From NCBI GenBank assembly GCA_964539665.1, contig CAZIKB010000094.1, forward strand, positions 1 through 26,515: 26,515 nucleotides of DNA, given 5' to 3'. The notes under the pieces were generated by a model. It searched no databases and was not told where the DNA came from. It was given only the letters and a program-made list of their open reading frames with translations. The translations under genes and the position numbers were made by a program. This document shows positions 16,905-24,898 of the stretch, piece by piece. This DNA comes from CAZIKB01 sp964539665 (GTDB lineage: Bacteria; Zhuqueibacterota; Zhuqueibacteria; Oceanimicrobiales; Oceanimicrobiaceae). Positions within the stretch are counted from its first letter, which is position 1. The number at the start of each line of letters is the position of its first letter.

Positions 16905-18256
16905 TGGAAGACGACGATTTAAAAACTATCATTGACGATTTAGAGTACCTTTCTTCGGAAAAAGACCAGCGGATGATTCTCAATATATTGATTGGTAATC
17001 ATCCAGCGGATATTGCTGATTTAGTCCGCAATTTATCGGAAGAAAATGGCAAATACGTATTCGGACTACTCGATGCTGACACAGCCTCAGATGTGATTGT
17101 CGAGTTGGACGAAGTTTCCAGAGATAAGTTAGTTTCAGAACTTCGGCACGAGCGCCTTTCCGAAATTGTCGATGAAATGGATTCGGATGATGCAACAGAT
17201 ATCGTAGCCGATCTGCCTGAAGATGTAGCTGAAAAGGTTCTCGAATCAATAGACAAAGAGGATTCTGAAGAAGTAAAAGAACTTCTGCGTCATGAGGAAG
17301 ACTCGGCTGGTGGAATCATGGCCCTGGAATTTATTTCAGTGTCAGAAGATTCGACGGTAGACGAAGCAATTCGCGAAATTCGCGCCAAAGCTGACGAAGT
17401 TAGCGAGGTCTATAATGTTTATGTTGTTGATAGCGCAGGTGTTTTAGTCGGAGTGTTATCTTTAAAAAAAATCATTCTGGCAAAATCTATGGCAAATGTA
17501 ACCAGTTTTATGGACAAAGAAGTCCTCACGGTGCCAACAGATATGGACCAGGAGCAAGTAGCCAATTTCTTCCGTCGCTATGATTTGGTTTCAGTGCCAG
17601 TTGTGGATGAGTCAGGAAAATTAGTCGGGCGCATAACGGTAGATGATGTGGTCGATGTTATGGAGGAAGAAGCTTCTGAAGATATTCAAAAAATGGCAGG
17701 CTTAATCGATGAAGAGGAACTTCGGGAAACATCGGTTTTTAAAATTTCTTCTGTTCGACTTCCCTGGCTGCTTGTTGCGTTCATTGGTCAATTGTTTGCA
17801 GCCCTGGTTCTTTATAAATTTGAGACTTCTTTAAAAGAAATATTTTTAGTGACAATTTTCATTCCATTAATGATGGCTATGGGAGGCAATTCAGGAATAC
17901 AGGCTGCCACTATAATTGTTCGTGGAATGGCTCTCGGAGAACTGAGCCACGGTAGTACCTTTCAAAGATTAGGTAAGGAAATTAAAGTTTCTCTTTTTAA
18001 TGGGACAATTTGTGGATTGATGCTTTTTGTTGTTGTCGCATTATTTGATAAACCCCCTATTGGAATTATCTTAGCGCTTGCTTTGTTGATTGTGATATTA
18101 AACGCTACAGTATTTGGTGCGAGTATTCCTATGATTTTAAAACGCGCTGGTATTGATCCCGCCATTGCCACAGGTCCTTTAATCACGACCTTTAATGATA
18201 TATTTGGGCTGTTTATTTATCTTGGATTAATTACGTTAGCGTTGCAGTATATTTAA
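16904..18256 (+). CDS. mgtE: MgtE magnesium transporter
   Basis: A 450-residue Mg2+ channel. There is an acidic N-terminal MgtE superhelical domain (about 1-130), a CBS pair (about 140-255) and a five-span membrane domain (about 285-450). The pore region GGNSGIQAATIIVRG and ITTFNDIFG, with Asp432 near the C-terminus, match the ion-binding positions of the family. Mg2+ binding to the N and CBS domains normally closes the pore, so regulation is probably by the protein itself; no riboswitch is seen because the start overlaps ksgA. The gene is complete. Confidence 0.94.
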   Translation: MEDDDLKTIIDDLEYLSSEKDQRMILNILIGNHPADIADLVRNLSEENGKYVFGLLDADTASDVIVELDEVSRDKLVSELRHERLSEIVDEMDSDDATDIVADLPEDVAEKVLESIDKEDSEEVKELLRHEEDSAGGIMALEFISVSEDSTVDEAIREIRAKADEVSEVYNVYVVDSAGVLVGVLSLKKIILAKSMANVTSFMDKEVLTVPTDMDQEQVANFFRRYDLVSVPVVDESGKLVGRITVDDVVDVMEEEASEDIQKMAGLIDEEELRETSVFKISSVRLPWLLVAFIGQLFAALVLYKFETSLKEIFLVTIFIPLMMAMGGNSGIQAATIIVRGMALGELSHGSTFQRLGKEIKVSLFNGTICGLMLFVVVALFDKPPIGIILALALLIVILNATVFGASIPMILKRAGIDPAIATGPLITTFNDIFGLFIYLGLITLALQYI

Positions 18257-18258
18257 TA

Positions 18259-19011
18259 ATGTCTCTTCAAAAAACCGAAGCCATTGTCTTGAAGAGTCAA
18301 AGACAAGGCGAAACCAGTAAAATATTAACACTATACACTCGAAAATTCGGCAAAGTCAAGGTCATCGCCAAAGGCGCCCGCAGCTCAAAAAGCCGATTTG
18401 GTGGGAGTTTGGATACCCTTAATTATATTTCAATCGTATTTTATGAAAAGGAAACCCGTGATCTGCAGTTTTTGAGTCAGGCAGATATCATCGAATCGTT
18501 TTCTGGTGTCAGGCAAAAAATAGATAAAATTTCGCTGGCCATGGCAGCATGCGAATTAGTAGATAAATTAGAAATTGGTGTATCGCCAGGGCCTCGACTG
18601 TTTCAATTGCTTTTGGAAGTTTTAAGAGGTATTGCCAATGCCAGGGAAAGGCCTGTTAACTGTTTTCGAGCTTTCCAGGTTCGAATATTTGAAGTCAGTG
18701 GTATCAAACCAAATCTTACGACATGTATGAATTGTATGCAGCATACAACCGGTGAGGTAATATTTGATGTAAATCAGGGCGGATTTGTGTGCGAAAATTG
18801 TATGGAGTCTAAAACACCGGGAGTGGTTTTAACAGAGGAGGCAATATATGCTTTAAGAGTCTTTCAGAAATCTGCCACATCTGAATTACATGGGTTACTC
18901 ACTTCAGCTGCAGCCCAAAATCAGGTGGACGATCTGTTATCATCTTACTTGACTTATCATATAGACGGTTTGAGAGAATTAAAGGCTTTGAAATTTTTTA
19001 AAAACCTATGA
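18259..19011 (+). CDS. recO: DNA repair protein RecO
   Basis: A 250-residue recombination mediator that loads RecA onto SSB-coated DNA with RecR. The N-terminal OB fold begins TEAIVLKSQRQGETSKILTL and includes AKGARSSKSRFGG. The helical C-terminal part holds a zinc module CMNC...CENC (Cys156, 159, 178 and 181). The start ATG at 18259 is 3 bases after the mgtE stop. All features are intact. Confidence 0.94.
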   Translation: MSLQKTEAIVLKSQRQGETSKILTLYTRKFGKVKVIAKGARSSKSRFGGSLDTLNYISIVFYEKETRDLQFLSQADIIESFSGVRQKIDKISLAMAACELVDKLEIGVSPGPRLFQLLLEVLRGIANARERPVNCFRAFQVRIFEVSGIKPNLTTCMNCMQHTTGEVIFDVNQGGFVCENCMESKTPGVVLTEEAIYALRVFQKSATSELHGLLTSAAAQNQVDDLLSSYLTYHIDGLRELKALKFFKNL

Positions 19012-19015
19012 TGAT

Positions 19016-19501
19016 ATGGCTAAAAGGAAAAAACAAAAAAAATCTAAAGCGCACAGGAAGCAGAAAGCAAAAAAACTAGCAATTAAAAGAAGCCATGTCA
19101 TTTTAAATAAAGCCAGTGAGGAAAGCGTACCGGCCAGTTTTTCCCAAGGTGAGCTTGATTATTATTGGGATATTATTGATGAAGTTGAGGAAGATTTTCT
19201 AATTCATCATCCTGACAATGAGTTGAATTATCGCTATAGCATTGAAAGCTTGTGCAGGACTTCTTTCAGTACTGAATCGGTTGAATTTTTTGAAAACCTG
19301 TATAAGAAAGCTAAGGATGTTGTGTCACGAAGAATATTGGCTAAGAAAATTCATTTACTTCGACGAGCTTATTTACAATCCTTTAAGGAATATTCCGATA
19401 ACGCACTTATTTTACTCACTCAACGTGCGTGTTGCGTCAAAATTAAATGTAACCCTAGGGTTTTTATGTTGAGTAATATTATTCGAGTAACAATTTATTA
19501 A
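19016..19501 (+). CDS. Hypothetical basic protein
   Basis: A 161-residue protein with a very Lys-rich start (MAKRKKQKKSKAHRKQKAKK), then a helical acidic/aromatic section (ELDYYWDIIDEVEEDFL, about 43-60) and a second helical section (about 85-125). The last about 25 residues (RACCVKIKC... onward) are of different character and are encoded by a stretch containing inverted repeats (19418-19424 with 19468-19474, and the palindrome AACCCTAGGGTT at 19451-19462), so the original C-terminus may have been replaced. It starts 4 bases after recO and is probably the last gene of the operon. I do not recognise the family. The basic tail might bind nucleic acid, but that is speculation. Confidence 0.6.
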   Translation: MAKRKKQKKSKAHRKQKAKKLAIKRSHVILNKASEESVPASFSQGELDYYWDIIDEVEEDFLIHHPDNELNYRYSIESLCRTSFSTESVEFFENLYKKAKDVVSRRILAKKIHLLRRAYLQSFKEYSDNALILLTQRACCVKIKCNPRVFMLSNIIRVTIY

Positions 19502-19637
19502 CATCCTTAAGAATTTGTTTGATTTCATCATTCTTATCGCCTTTTTAATTTACTATAAAAAAGTTTAGCTTATTTGTTACAGTAAAAAGGTTTCTTAATA
19601 AACAGTCGTAAACTTTAACAAAATAGGAGGCATAGCC

Positions 19638-21254
19638 ATGGAACGTTTTCTTTCAGAAGTATTCAAAGAACTTGCAAAACATGGCATAAAAAACGTCAAC
19701 AATGTTTTTTGGAATCTGTCTACACCTGCTCTCTTTGAAAACGCCATTAGACGCCAGGAAGGACTTATCAGCCATCTGGGTCCATTGGTTGTACGTACAG
19801 GACATCATACTGGTCGTTCACCAAACGACAGGTTTATTGTAAAAGAGTCCACCAGTGAAAAAAATATTTGGTGGGGCGAAGCTAATCGCCCTTTCCCACG
19901 AGAGAATTTCACTAATCTTCACCACCGACTTCTGGCCTATCTTCAAGGTAAGGATATTTTTATTCAGGACTGTCATGCTGGCGCCGATCCTGAATATCAA
20001 ATATCTGTTCGCGTCGTTACAGAAACAGCCTGGCATAACATTTTTGCAAAAAATATATTCATCCAGATCCCAAAAGAGAAATTAGCTAAATTTAAGCCCG
20101 ACTTCACAATTATTAATGTTCCGTTTTTTCAGGCTATACCGGAGGTCGATGGTACCGACTCGGAAATATTTATTATTGTCAATATTGCGGAAAAGCTCAT
20201 TTTAATTGGCGGAACCAGTTACGCCGGCGAAATAAAAAAATCAGTGTTTTCAATCTTAAATTATCTCCTGCCTTTAGACATAAATGGCAAAGGCAAACAA
20301 GTTCTTTCCATGCATTGTTCGGCAAACGTTGGCAAGAATGATGACGTTGCTTTGTTTTTTGGACTTTCAGGAACTGGTAAAACCACGCTATCTGCTGATC
20401 CCGGCAGAAGTCTCATTGGTGACGACGAACACGGATGGAGTGACAGAGGTGTATTTAATTTCGAAGGTGGCTGCTATGCCAAAGTTATTCGACTTTCACA
20501 GGAAGCTGAGCCGGACATTTACCAATGTACCCGTAAATTTGGTACTATTTTAGAAAACGTGGCCATTGATAATCTTTCGAGACGCCTTGATCTGGATGAC
20601 GCTTCATTAACTGAAAATACGCGTGCGGCTTATCCCATTTCACACATAAAGGATGTCGTCTTGCCAGGTGTGGCTGGTCATCCCAGAAATATCATCATGT
20701 TGACAGCAGATGCTTTTGGTGTTTTGCCGCCAATAGCAAAACTTACACAACCACAAGCCATATACCATTTTCTTTCCGGTTACACAGCAAAAGTAGCAGG
20801 TACCGAAAAAGGTCTGAGCAGCGAACCGCAAGCCACCTTTAGCACCTGTTTTGGAGCTCCATTTATGACACTGCATCCTACTGTTTATGCCAAACTCCTG
20901 GGTACTAAAATGGCAAAACACAATGTGAACTGTTGGCTGGTAAATACTGGCTGGAGCGGTGGCCCGTATGGCATCGGTAAGCGGATGAAAATCGCCTACA
21001 CAAGAGCAATGATTACGGCAGCGCTGGACGGTTCATTAGCCAGGGTGCCTACAGTAGAAGATCCAATATTTGGCGTGCACGTGCCAACTTCGTGTCCGGA
21101 TGTACCTGCTGAAATTTTATCACCAAGACAAACCTGGCAGGATAAAGCATCCTATGATGAGTATGCTGCTAAACTTGCTGATATGTTTAAGAAAAATTTT
21201 GAACAATTCAGAGAGCATGTTTCCAAAGAAGTGTTAACAGCAGGACCGAAGTAA
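19638..21254 (+). CDS. pckA: Phosphoenolpyruvate carboxykinase (ATP)
   Basis: A 538-residue enzyme converting oxaloacetate and ATP to PEP, CO2 and ADP for gluconeogenesis. The size matches the ATP-dependent form (E. coli, 540). Seen: HTGRSPNDRF (57-66), YAGEIKK (195-201), P-loop GLSGTGKTT (242-250), the metal-binding kinase-2 loop LIGDDEHGW (259-267), FNFEGGCYAK, and NTGWSGGPYGIGKR. AGGAGG at about 19625-19630 lies ahead of ATG 19638. It is flanked by non-coding DNA on both sides, hence probably monocistronic. No strong terminator was seen; a weak hairpin at 21282-21297 precedes a T-run by a dozen bases. Confidence 0.97.
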   Translation: MERFLSEVFKELAKHGIKNVNNVFWNLSTPALFENAIRRQEGLISHLGPLVVRTGHHTGRSPNDRFIVKESTSEKNIWWGEANRPFPRENFTNLHHRLLAYLQGKDIFIQDCHAGADPEYQISVRVVTETAWHNIFAKNIFIQIPKEKLAKFKPDFTIINVPFFQAIPEVDGTDSEIFIIVNIAEKLILIGGTSYAGEIKKSVFSILNYLLPLDINGKGKQVLSMHCSANVGKNDDVALFFGLSGTGKTTLSADPGRSLIGDDEHGWSDRGVFNFEGGCYAKVIRLSQEAEPDIYQCTRKFGTILENVAIDNLSRRLDLDDASLTENTRAAYPISHIKDVVLPGVAGHPRNIIMLTADAFGVLPPIAKLTQPQAIYHFLSGYTAKVAGTEKGLSSEPQATFSTCFGAPFMTLHPTVYAKLLGTKMAKHNVNCWLVNTGWSGGPYGIGKRMKIAYTRAMITAALDGSLARVPTVEDPIFGVHVPTSCPDVPAEILSPRQTWQDKASYDEYAAKLADMFKKNFEQFREHVSKEVLTAGPK

Positions 21255-21569
21255 TCAGTTTTAGAACGAAAACAGCCTTTTCTGTCATTTCTGGCAGCAG
21301 GGTGGAATCTTTTTTTGCACAGACTCATGATCTATTAACGTTGACCAGCTTTCGCATCCCGTTTCACGCATTGGCGTCAACTTAAGGGATTATTGGCAAT
21401 TTGAGAAATAATCAACTAAAAAACACTGCCATCTCGTTCCAAAATTTCTATTTTGAAATGAAATTGAAAAACAACTTAGTTTCCAATGTTGGTGCAAACC
21501 TTACGAAGCAAAGCTACTTGGTCAATTGCGTCCCAAAACTGGAGTTAGGATGAAACCACAGAGGGTGAC
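21255..21569. other. Intergenic region left of the cassette
   Basis: No gene is seen. It contains an imperfect inverted repeat TTAACGTTGAC (21335-21345) / GTCAACTTAA (21376-21385) with one bulged C, a 12-mer CAACTTAAGGGA (21378-21389) whose reverse complement recurs at 22632-22643 beyond the attC site, and the sequence GTTAGGA (21544-21550) that fits an integron core site. It may also contain the pckA terminator, which is not convincing. Confidence 0.45.
21544..21550 (+). other. Candidate left core recombination site of the cassette
   Basis: GTTAGGA agrees with the 5' part of the integron core (GTTRRR), with A instead of the pyrimidine at the last position, and matches the GTTAGGG core at the right attC end. 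Cleavage after the G would give a cassette of about 1061 bp (21545-22605) with the start codon 25 bases inside, the normal cassette geometry. The upstream side does not fold like an attC site. Confidence 0.5.
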
Positions 21570-22436
21570 ATGAGGGTTCTACTTCAAACCATATTCGTAG
21601 TAGCAACCTCAATCGCGCTAGCTGGCTGCATGAGCGGCCCAAGGCCATTCCAAACCCAAAGCGGGCTTCAAATCAGTATCCTTCGTCATGGTAAAGGACC
21701 GGAGGTTGTCCCCGGAGACGAAGTGGAAATTCACGAGATCGCTAGCCTGACAAATGGCGAGGTGGTGTTCTCTACTTATAAACAGGGTGAACCACGCCGT
21801 TTCTGCCAGGGTAAGGGCATCGTCATTAAGGGGATTGACGAGGCGGTCTTAGGGATGAAAGTCGGAGAGACACGGACAGTCATCGTACCTCCGCATCTCA
21901 GTCGGCGGGGGTATAATTTCGAAAAGTTATTACCTGAGGCCAGAAATAGACTACTTGAGCGCAGGAGCGGAAAATGGCTGTATAAATCCGAGAAGTTCGG
22001 TCCTGAGGACACACTTCACGTTAAAATTGATTTGGTTCGGATTGTAGGCAGACCCTGTAACCGAGGCCCAAGGCCGTTCCAAACCCAAAGTGGGCTTCAA
22101 ATCAGTATCCTTCGTCAGGGTAAAGGGCCGGAGGTTGTCCCCGGAGCCGAAGTGGAAATTCACGAGATTACTAGCCTGATAAAAGGCGAGATGGTATTCT
22201 CCACTTACAAGCAGTATAGACCATTCCGTTTCTGCCAGGGTAAGGGCATCGTCATAAAGGGAGTTGACGAGGCGGTTTTAGGTATGAAAGCCGGAGAAAT
22301 ACGAGCCGTCATTGTACCGCCACATCTCCACGAGCGTGGGGATTCGAAGAAGTATGCAGCTGAGGATTCGCTCCATTACAGGCTTGAACTGGTTCGAATT
22401 GTGGGCAGTACTTGTAACAAGCCAAGTAAGCTTTAG
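21570..22436 (+). CDS. Lipoprotein with two tandem FKBP-like domains
   Basis: A 288-residue lipoprotein: signal peptide with lipobox LAGC (Cys20), then two near-identical units starting GPRPFQTQSGLQISIL (about 23 and 166). Each has the FKBP fold pattern GKGPEVVPG, VEIHE, QGKGIVIKG.DEAVLGMK.GE and VPPHL. FKBP prolyl-isomerase active-site residues are mostly replaced: the Tyr of HYTG is Glu, the Asp of KFD is Ser, and the Trp of RGWEEG is Ile in both units, so catalysis is doubtful and a binding or chaperone role is possible. Unit 1 has an extra about 25-residue Arg-rich insert after VPPHLS (about 112-137) that unit 2 lacks. Both units end ...LVRIVG..CN. This is the cargo of an integron cassette. 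The ATG at 21570 is used; the signal peptide begins right there. Confidence 0.85.
   Translation: MRVLLQTIFVVATSIALAGCMSGPRPFQTQSGLQISILRHGKGPEVVPGDEVEIHEIASLTNGEVVFSTYKQGEPRRFCQGKGIVIKGIDEAVLGMKVGETRTVIVPPHLSRRGYNFEKLLPEARNRLLERRSGKWLYKSEKFGPEDTLHVKIDLVRIVGRPCNRGPRPFQTQSGLQISILRQGKGPEVVPGAEVEIHEITSLIKGEMVFSTYKQYRPFRFCQGKGIVIKGVDEAVLGMKAGEIRAVIVPPHLHERGDSKKYAAEDSLHYRLELVRIVGSTCNKPSKL
21636..22340 (+). repeat. In-frame tandem DNA duplication in the FKBP-like gene
   Basis: The segment from 21636 to about 21911 is repeated at 22065 to about 22340 with a constant 429-base (143-codon) offset and no indels across the first about 275 bases, with only scattered substitutions. The duplication covers the mature domain but not the signal peptide, and is young enough to remain obvious at the DNA level. 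Confidence 0.92.
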
Positions 22437-22490
22437 TTGTCGCACAGGTGCCCTGTACGAGACTTGCACCCTGTTTCAGAGTGTGCTTTT

Positions 22491-22610
22491 CCTAACTTTT
22501 CAGTGCAGCCGACGCCTTAGCTCTAGCGCGATTTCAGTGTTTTAAGGAACGGCGAGTTTAAATTCATTTTCACTGATCAGTGAGTCGGCGCGGCTGACTG
22601 CGTTGTTAGG
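22491..22610 (+). mobile_element. attC: Integron attC recombination site
   Basis: The outer box CCTAAC (22491-22496) pairs with GTTAGG (22605-22610). An unpaired 4-base spacer follows (TTTT against CGTT). Then CAGT (22501-22504) pairs with ACTG (22597-22600), CAGCCG (22506-22511) with CGGCTG (22591-22596), and CGCC (22513-22516) with GGCG (22587-22590). G22505 and A22512 are left unpaired on the left arm only, which is the extrahelical-base signature read by integron integrases. The phrase GCCGACGCC ... GGCGCGGCT is the same as in classical attC sites such as attC-aadA7, as I recall it. The 70-base loop is the usual variable terminal structure. The orientation, gene first and site after it, is correct. 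Confidence 0.9.
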
Positions 22611-22969
22611 GGACGAGATTTGTGCTGTGTTTCCCTTAAGTTGGCCTGTTGCGCTTCAGGAGACTCGAAATAACAGAAGCTGAGCTAACTGAATAACAGA
22701 GAATATATTTAAATAACTGGACTATTGTAAATAAGTTATTTTATCCCTCACGCAAATTTACGGTAAATAATTGAACACCTGCACCTTAAAATATAATCTA
22801 CTAACAACATGTGATCTGCATCCACCGTAACAATTAACTTATAAGTTATCACATTACCTCTGCCAAATCGTTTTAATTCTGAGTTGAGTATGTGAACGTC
22901 ATAATGCATTTTCATGTTTGTTGTTCTAAAAGTAGGCAATTCTTGAGAAGAATTTATTAAGGAGGAATT
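22611..22969. other. Intergenic region right of the cassette
   Basis: The first about 90 bases keep a G+C-rich character, then the sequence becomes AT-rich. No gene or second attC was found. TCCCTTAAGTTG (22632-22643) is the reverse complement of 21378-21389 on the other side of the cassette. AAGGAGG at about 22960-22966 is the ribosome site of the next gene. Confidence 0.5.
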
Positions 22970-24898
22970 ATGCGACAAAAACTATGCACTATCATTCTGT
23001 TAATTGGAATTTTATTTACTCTTGGTTGTCAGGGAAGTGGATACAAAGAAGTCCAGCAATACACTATCGAGCAGTTCATGAATACAACATCAATTACTGG
23101 CGGTTCTTTTTCTAATGATGAAAATACAATTTTATTTTCAAGCAACAAAACCGGCATTTTCAATGCCTACACCATTCCAGTTGAGGGTGGCGAACCAACT
23201 CAAATCACTGAATCTGCAAATGATGCTGTTTATGCTATTTCTTTTTTCCCAAATGATGATAGAATTCTTTATCTCAGCGATTCAGGTGGAAATGAGATCT
23301 GGCATATTTATGTTCGTAACGAAGACGGCAGTATTCAGGATTTAACGCCTTTTGAAACTGCCAGGGCTGTATTTTATGGTTGGAGCTTTGATTATAAAAG
23401 CTTTTTCTACGGTTCAAACCAAAAAAATCCAAAATTCATGGATATATATGAGATGGACATTGAGACCTTCAAATCAGAGTTATTCTATCAAAATAATGAA
23501 GGCTATTTCCTGGGTGACGTATCAAATGATAAACGATATCTGGCATTTACGAAAACCATTACTACTAACAATTCAGAGATGTATTTATATGACCGGGAAA
23601 GCAGGAAATTAAAACACATTAGTCCACACGAGGGCGACGCTAATTATAATCCCCAAACTTTTAGCAGTGATTCAAAAAATCTGTACTTTTCAACGAATGA
23701 GGGCAGGGAATTTACCAATTTGAAAAAATATGACATTGAAAGCGAGAATACGGAAACGGTTGAAGAATCCGATTGGGACATCATGTATGGTTACTTCTCT
23801 CGAAATGAAAAATACAGGGTTACTGGAATTAATAATGATGCGAAAACAGAAATCAAAGTAATTGAAGTCAGCTCGAATACTCCTGTAAATCTGCCGAATC
23901 TATCGGATGCCGATATCACCGGTGTAAGTATTTCGAGAAGTGAAAACCTGATGACCTTTTATCTAAACGGCTCGACTTCTCCAAATAATTTATATGTTTA
24001 TAATTTTGAGTCAAAAAAGTATTTAAAATTAACAGATTCCATGAACCCGGAAATCAACCAGGATGACCTGGTAGAGGCAGAGGTCATACGCTACATTTCT
24101 TTTGACAGCCTGGAAATTCCAGCAATTTTGTATAAACCGCACCATATCAAGCCCGGAGAAAAAGCGCCAGCCTTACTCTCGATTCACGGAGGCCCCGGCG
24201 GTCAGTCCAGGATTGGCTATAACAGTGTAATTCAGTATCTTGTCAATCACGGTTACGTTGTGCTCGCTGTGAATAATCGGGGTAGTTCTGGATACGGCAA
24301 AACCTTTTTCAAATTGGATGATTTAAAACATGGCGAAGATGATTTATACGACTGTGTGGAATCTAAAAAGTTTCTGATTTCTACCGGCTATGTTGATGAA
24401 AACAAGATTGGCATTCTCGGCGGCAGTTATGGTGGTTATATGGTATTGGCCGCTTTGGCTTATACTCCGGAAGAATTTGCTGTCGGTGTTGATATTTTTG
24501 GCGTAGCGAATTGGGTAAGAACTCTGAAAAGTATTCCACCGTGGTGGGAAGCGTTTAAAGAAGCGCTTTACACAGAATTGGGCAATCCGGAGACAGATGA
24601 GGAATACTTACGTAAAATTTCTCCACTGTTTCACGCTGATAAAATCACCAAACCATTGATTGTTCTGCAAGGCGCAAATGATCCGCGCGTACTCAAGGTA
24701 GAATCAGACGAAATAGTCGAGGCAGTTAAGAAAAACGGCGTACCTGTTGAATACGTTGTCTTCGACGATGAAGGTCATGGCTTCAGAAAAAATGAAAACA
24801 AAATCAAGGGGTATAAGGCAATTTTAGATTTTCTCGACAAACATCTTAAAGGAGTAGCAGAAGTAAAAGTAGAGCAACCCGTGAGCTCACAAAGGTAA
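22970..24898 (+). CDS. S9 family (prolyl oligopeptidase-like) lipoprotein peptidase
   Basis: A 642-residue serine peptidase. The signal peptide ends in the lipobox LGC (Cys20), so it is probably lipid-anchored in the envelope. Residues about 35-370 form a WD40-like/TolB-type beta propeller (repeated SFSNDENTILFSSN, FPNDDRILYLSD and SSDSKNLYFSTN patterns). The alpha/beta-hydrolase domain (about 385-628) has GGPGGQ and the nucleophile elbow GGSYGG with Ser486, Asp571 (GANDPRV) and His603 (DEGHGF). S9 enzymes cut short peptides, often after proline or as acylaminoacyl or dipeptidyl peptidases; the specificity is not readable. GGAGG lies 5 bases before the ATG. The gene is complete and appears monocistronic. 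Confidence 0.93.
   Translation: MRQKLCTIILLIGILFTLGCQGSGYKEVQQYTIEQFMNTTSITGGSFSNDENTILFSSNKTGIFNAYTIPVEGGEPTQITESANDAVYAISFFPNDDRILYLSDSGGNEIWHIYVRNEDGSIQDLTPFETARAVFYGWSFDYKSFFYGSNQKNPKFMDIYEMDIETFKSELFYQNNEGYFLGDVSNDKRYLAFTKTITTNNSEMYLYDRESRKLKHISPHEGDANYNPQTFSSDSKNLYFSTNEGREFTNLKKYDIESENTETVEESDWDIMYGYFSRNEKYRVTGINNDAKTEIKVIEVSSNTPVNLPNLSDADITGVSISRSENLMTFYLNGSTSPNNLYVYNFESKKYLKLTDSMNPEINQDDLVEAEVIRYISFDSLEIPAILYKPHHIKPGEKAPALLSIHGGPGGQSRIGYNSVIQYLVNHGYVVLAVNNRGSSGYGKTFFKLDDLKHGEDDLYDCVESKKFLISTGYVDENKIGILGGSYGGYMVLAALAYTPEEFAVGVDIFGVANWVRTLKSIPPWWEAFKEALYTELGNPETDEEYLRKISPLFHADKITKPLIVLQGANDPRVLKVESDEIVEAVKKNGVPVEYVVFDDEGHGFRKNENKIKGYKAILDFLDKHLKGVAEVKVEQPVSSQR

Larger units (their letters stand above)
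21545..22605 (+). mobile_element. Integron gene cassette (gene plus attC)
   Basis: A single gene on the plus strand followed, 54 bases after its stop codon, by a well-formed attC site, with a core-like GTTAGGA just before the gene. The segment is visibly richer in G+C than the surrounding AT-rich DNA. No integrase gene lies in the window, so this is either a lone cassette placed at a secondary site or part of an array whose integrase lies elsewhere. The right border is strong; the left border is tentative. Confidence 0.72.

Noticed and set aside
19480..19550. A minus-strand stretch of about 20 codons reading like an amphipathic helix (DEIKQILKDVNKLLLE)
   Set aside because: It has no start codon and stops on both sides. 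It could be the relic of a gene end, but is too short to call.
21282..21297. Possible pckA terminator CTGTCA-TTTC-TGGCAG
   Set aside because: The stem is only 6 bp with a wobble, and the T-run is about a dozen bases away rather than adjacent.
22748..22978. A 76-residue minus-strand open frame between the cassette and the peptidase gene
   Set aside because: It begins with TTG inside the next gene's start, has no ribosome site, and shows no family-like composition.
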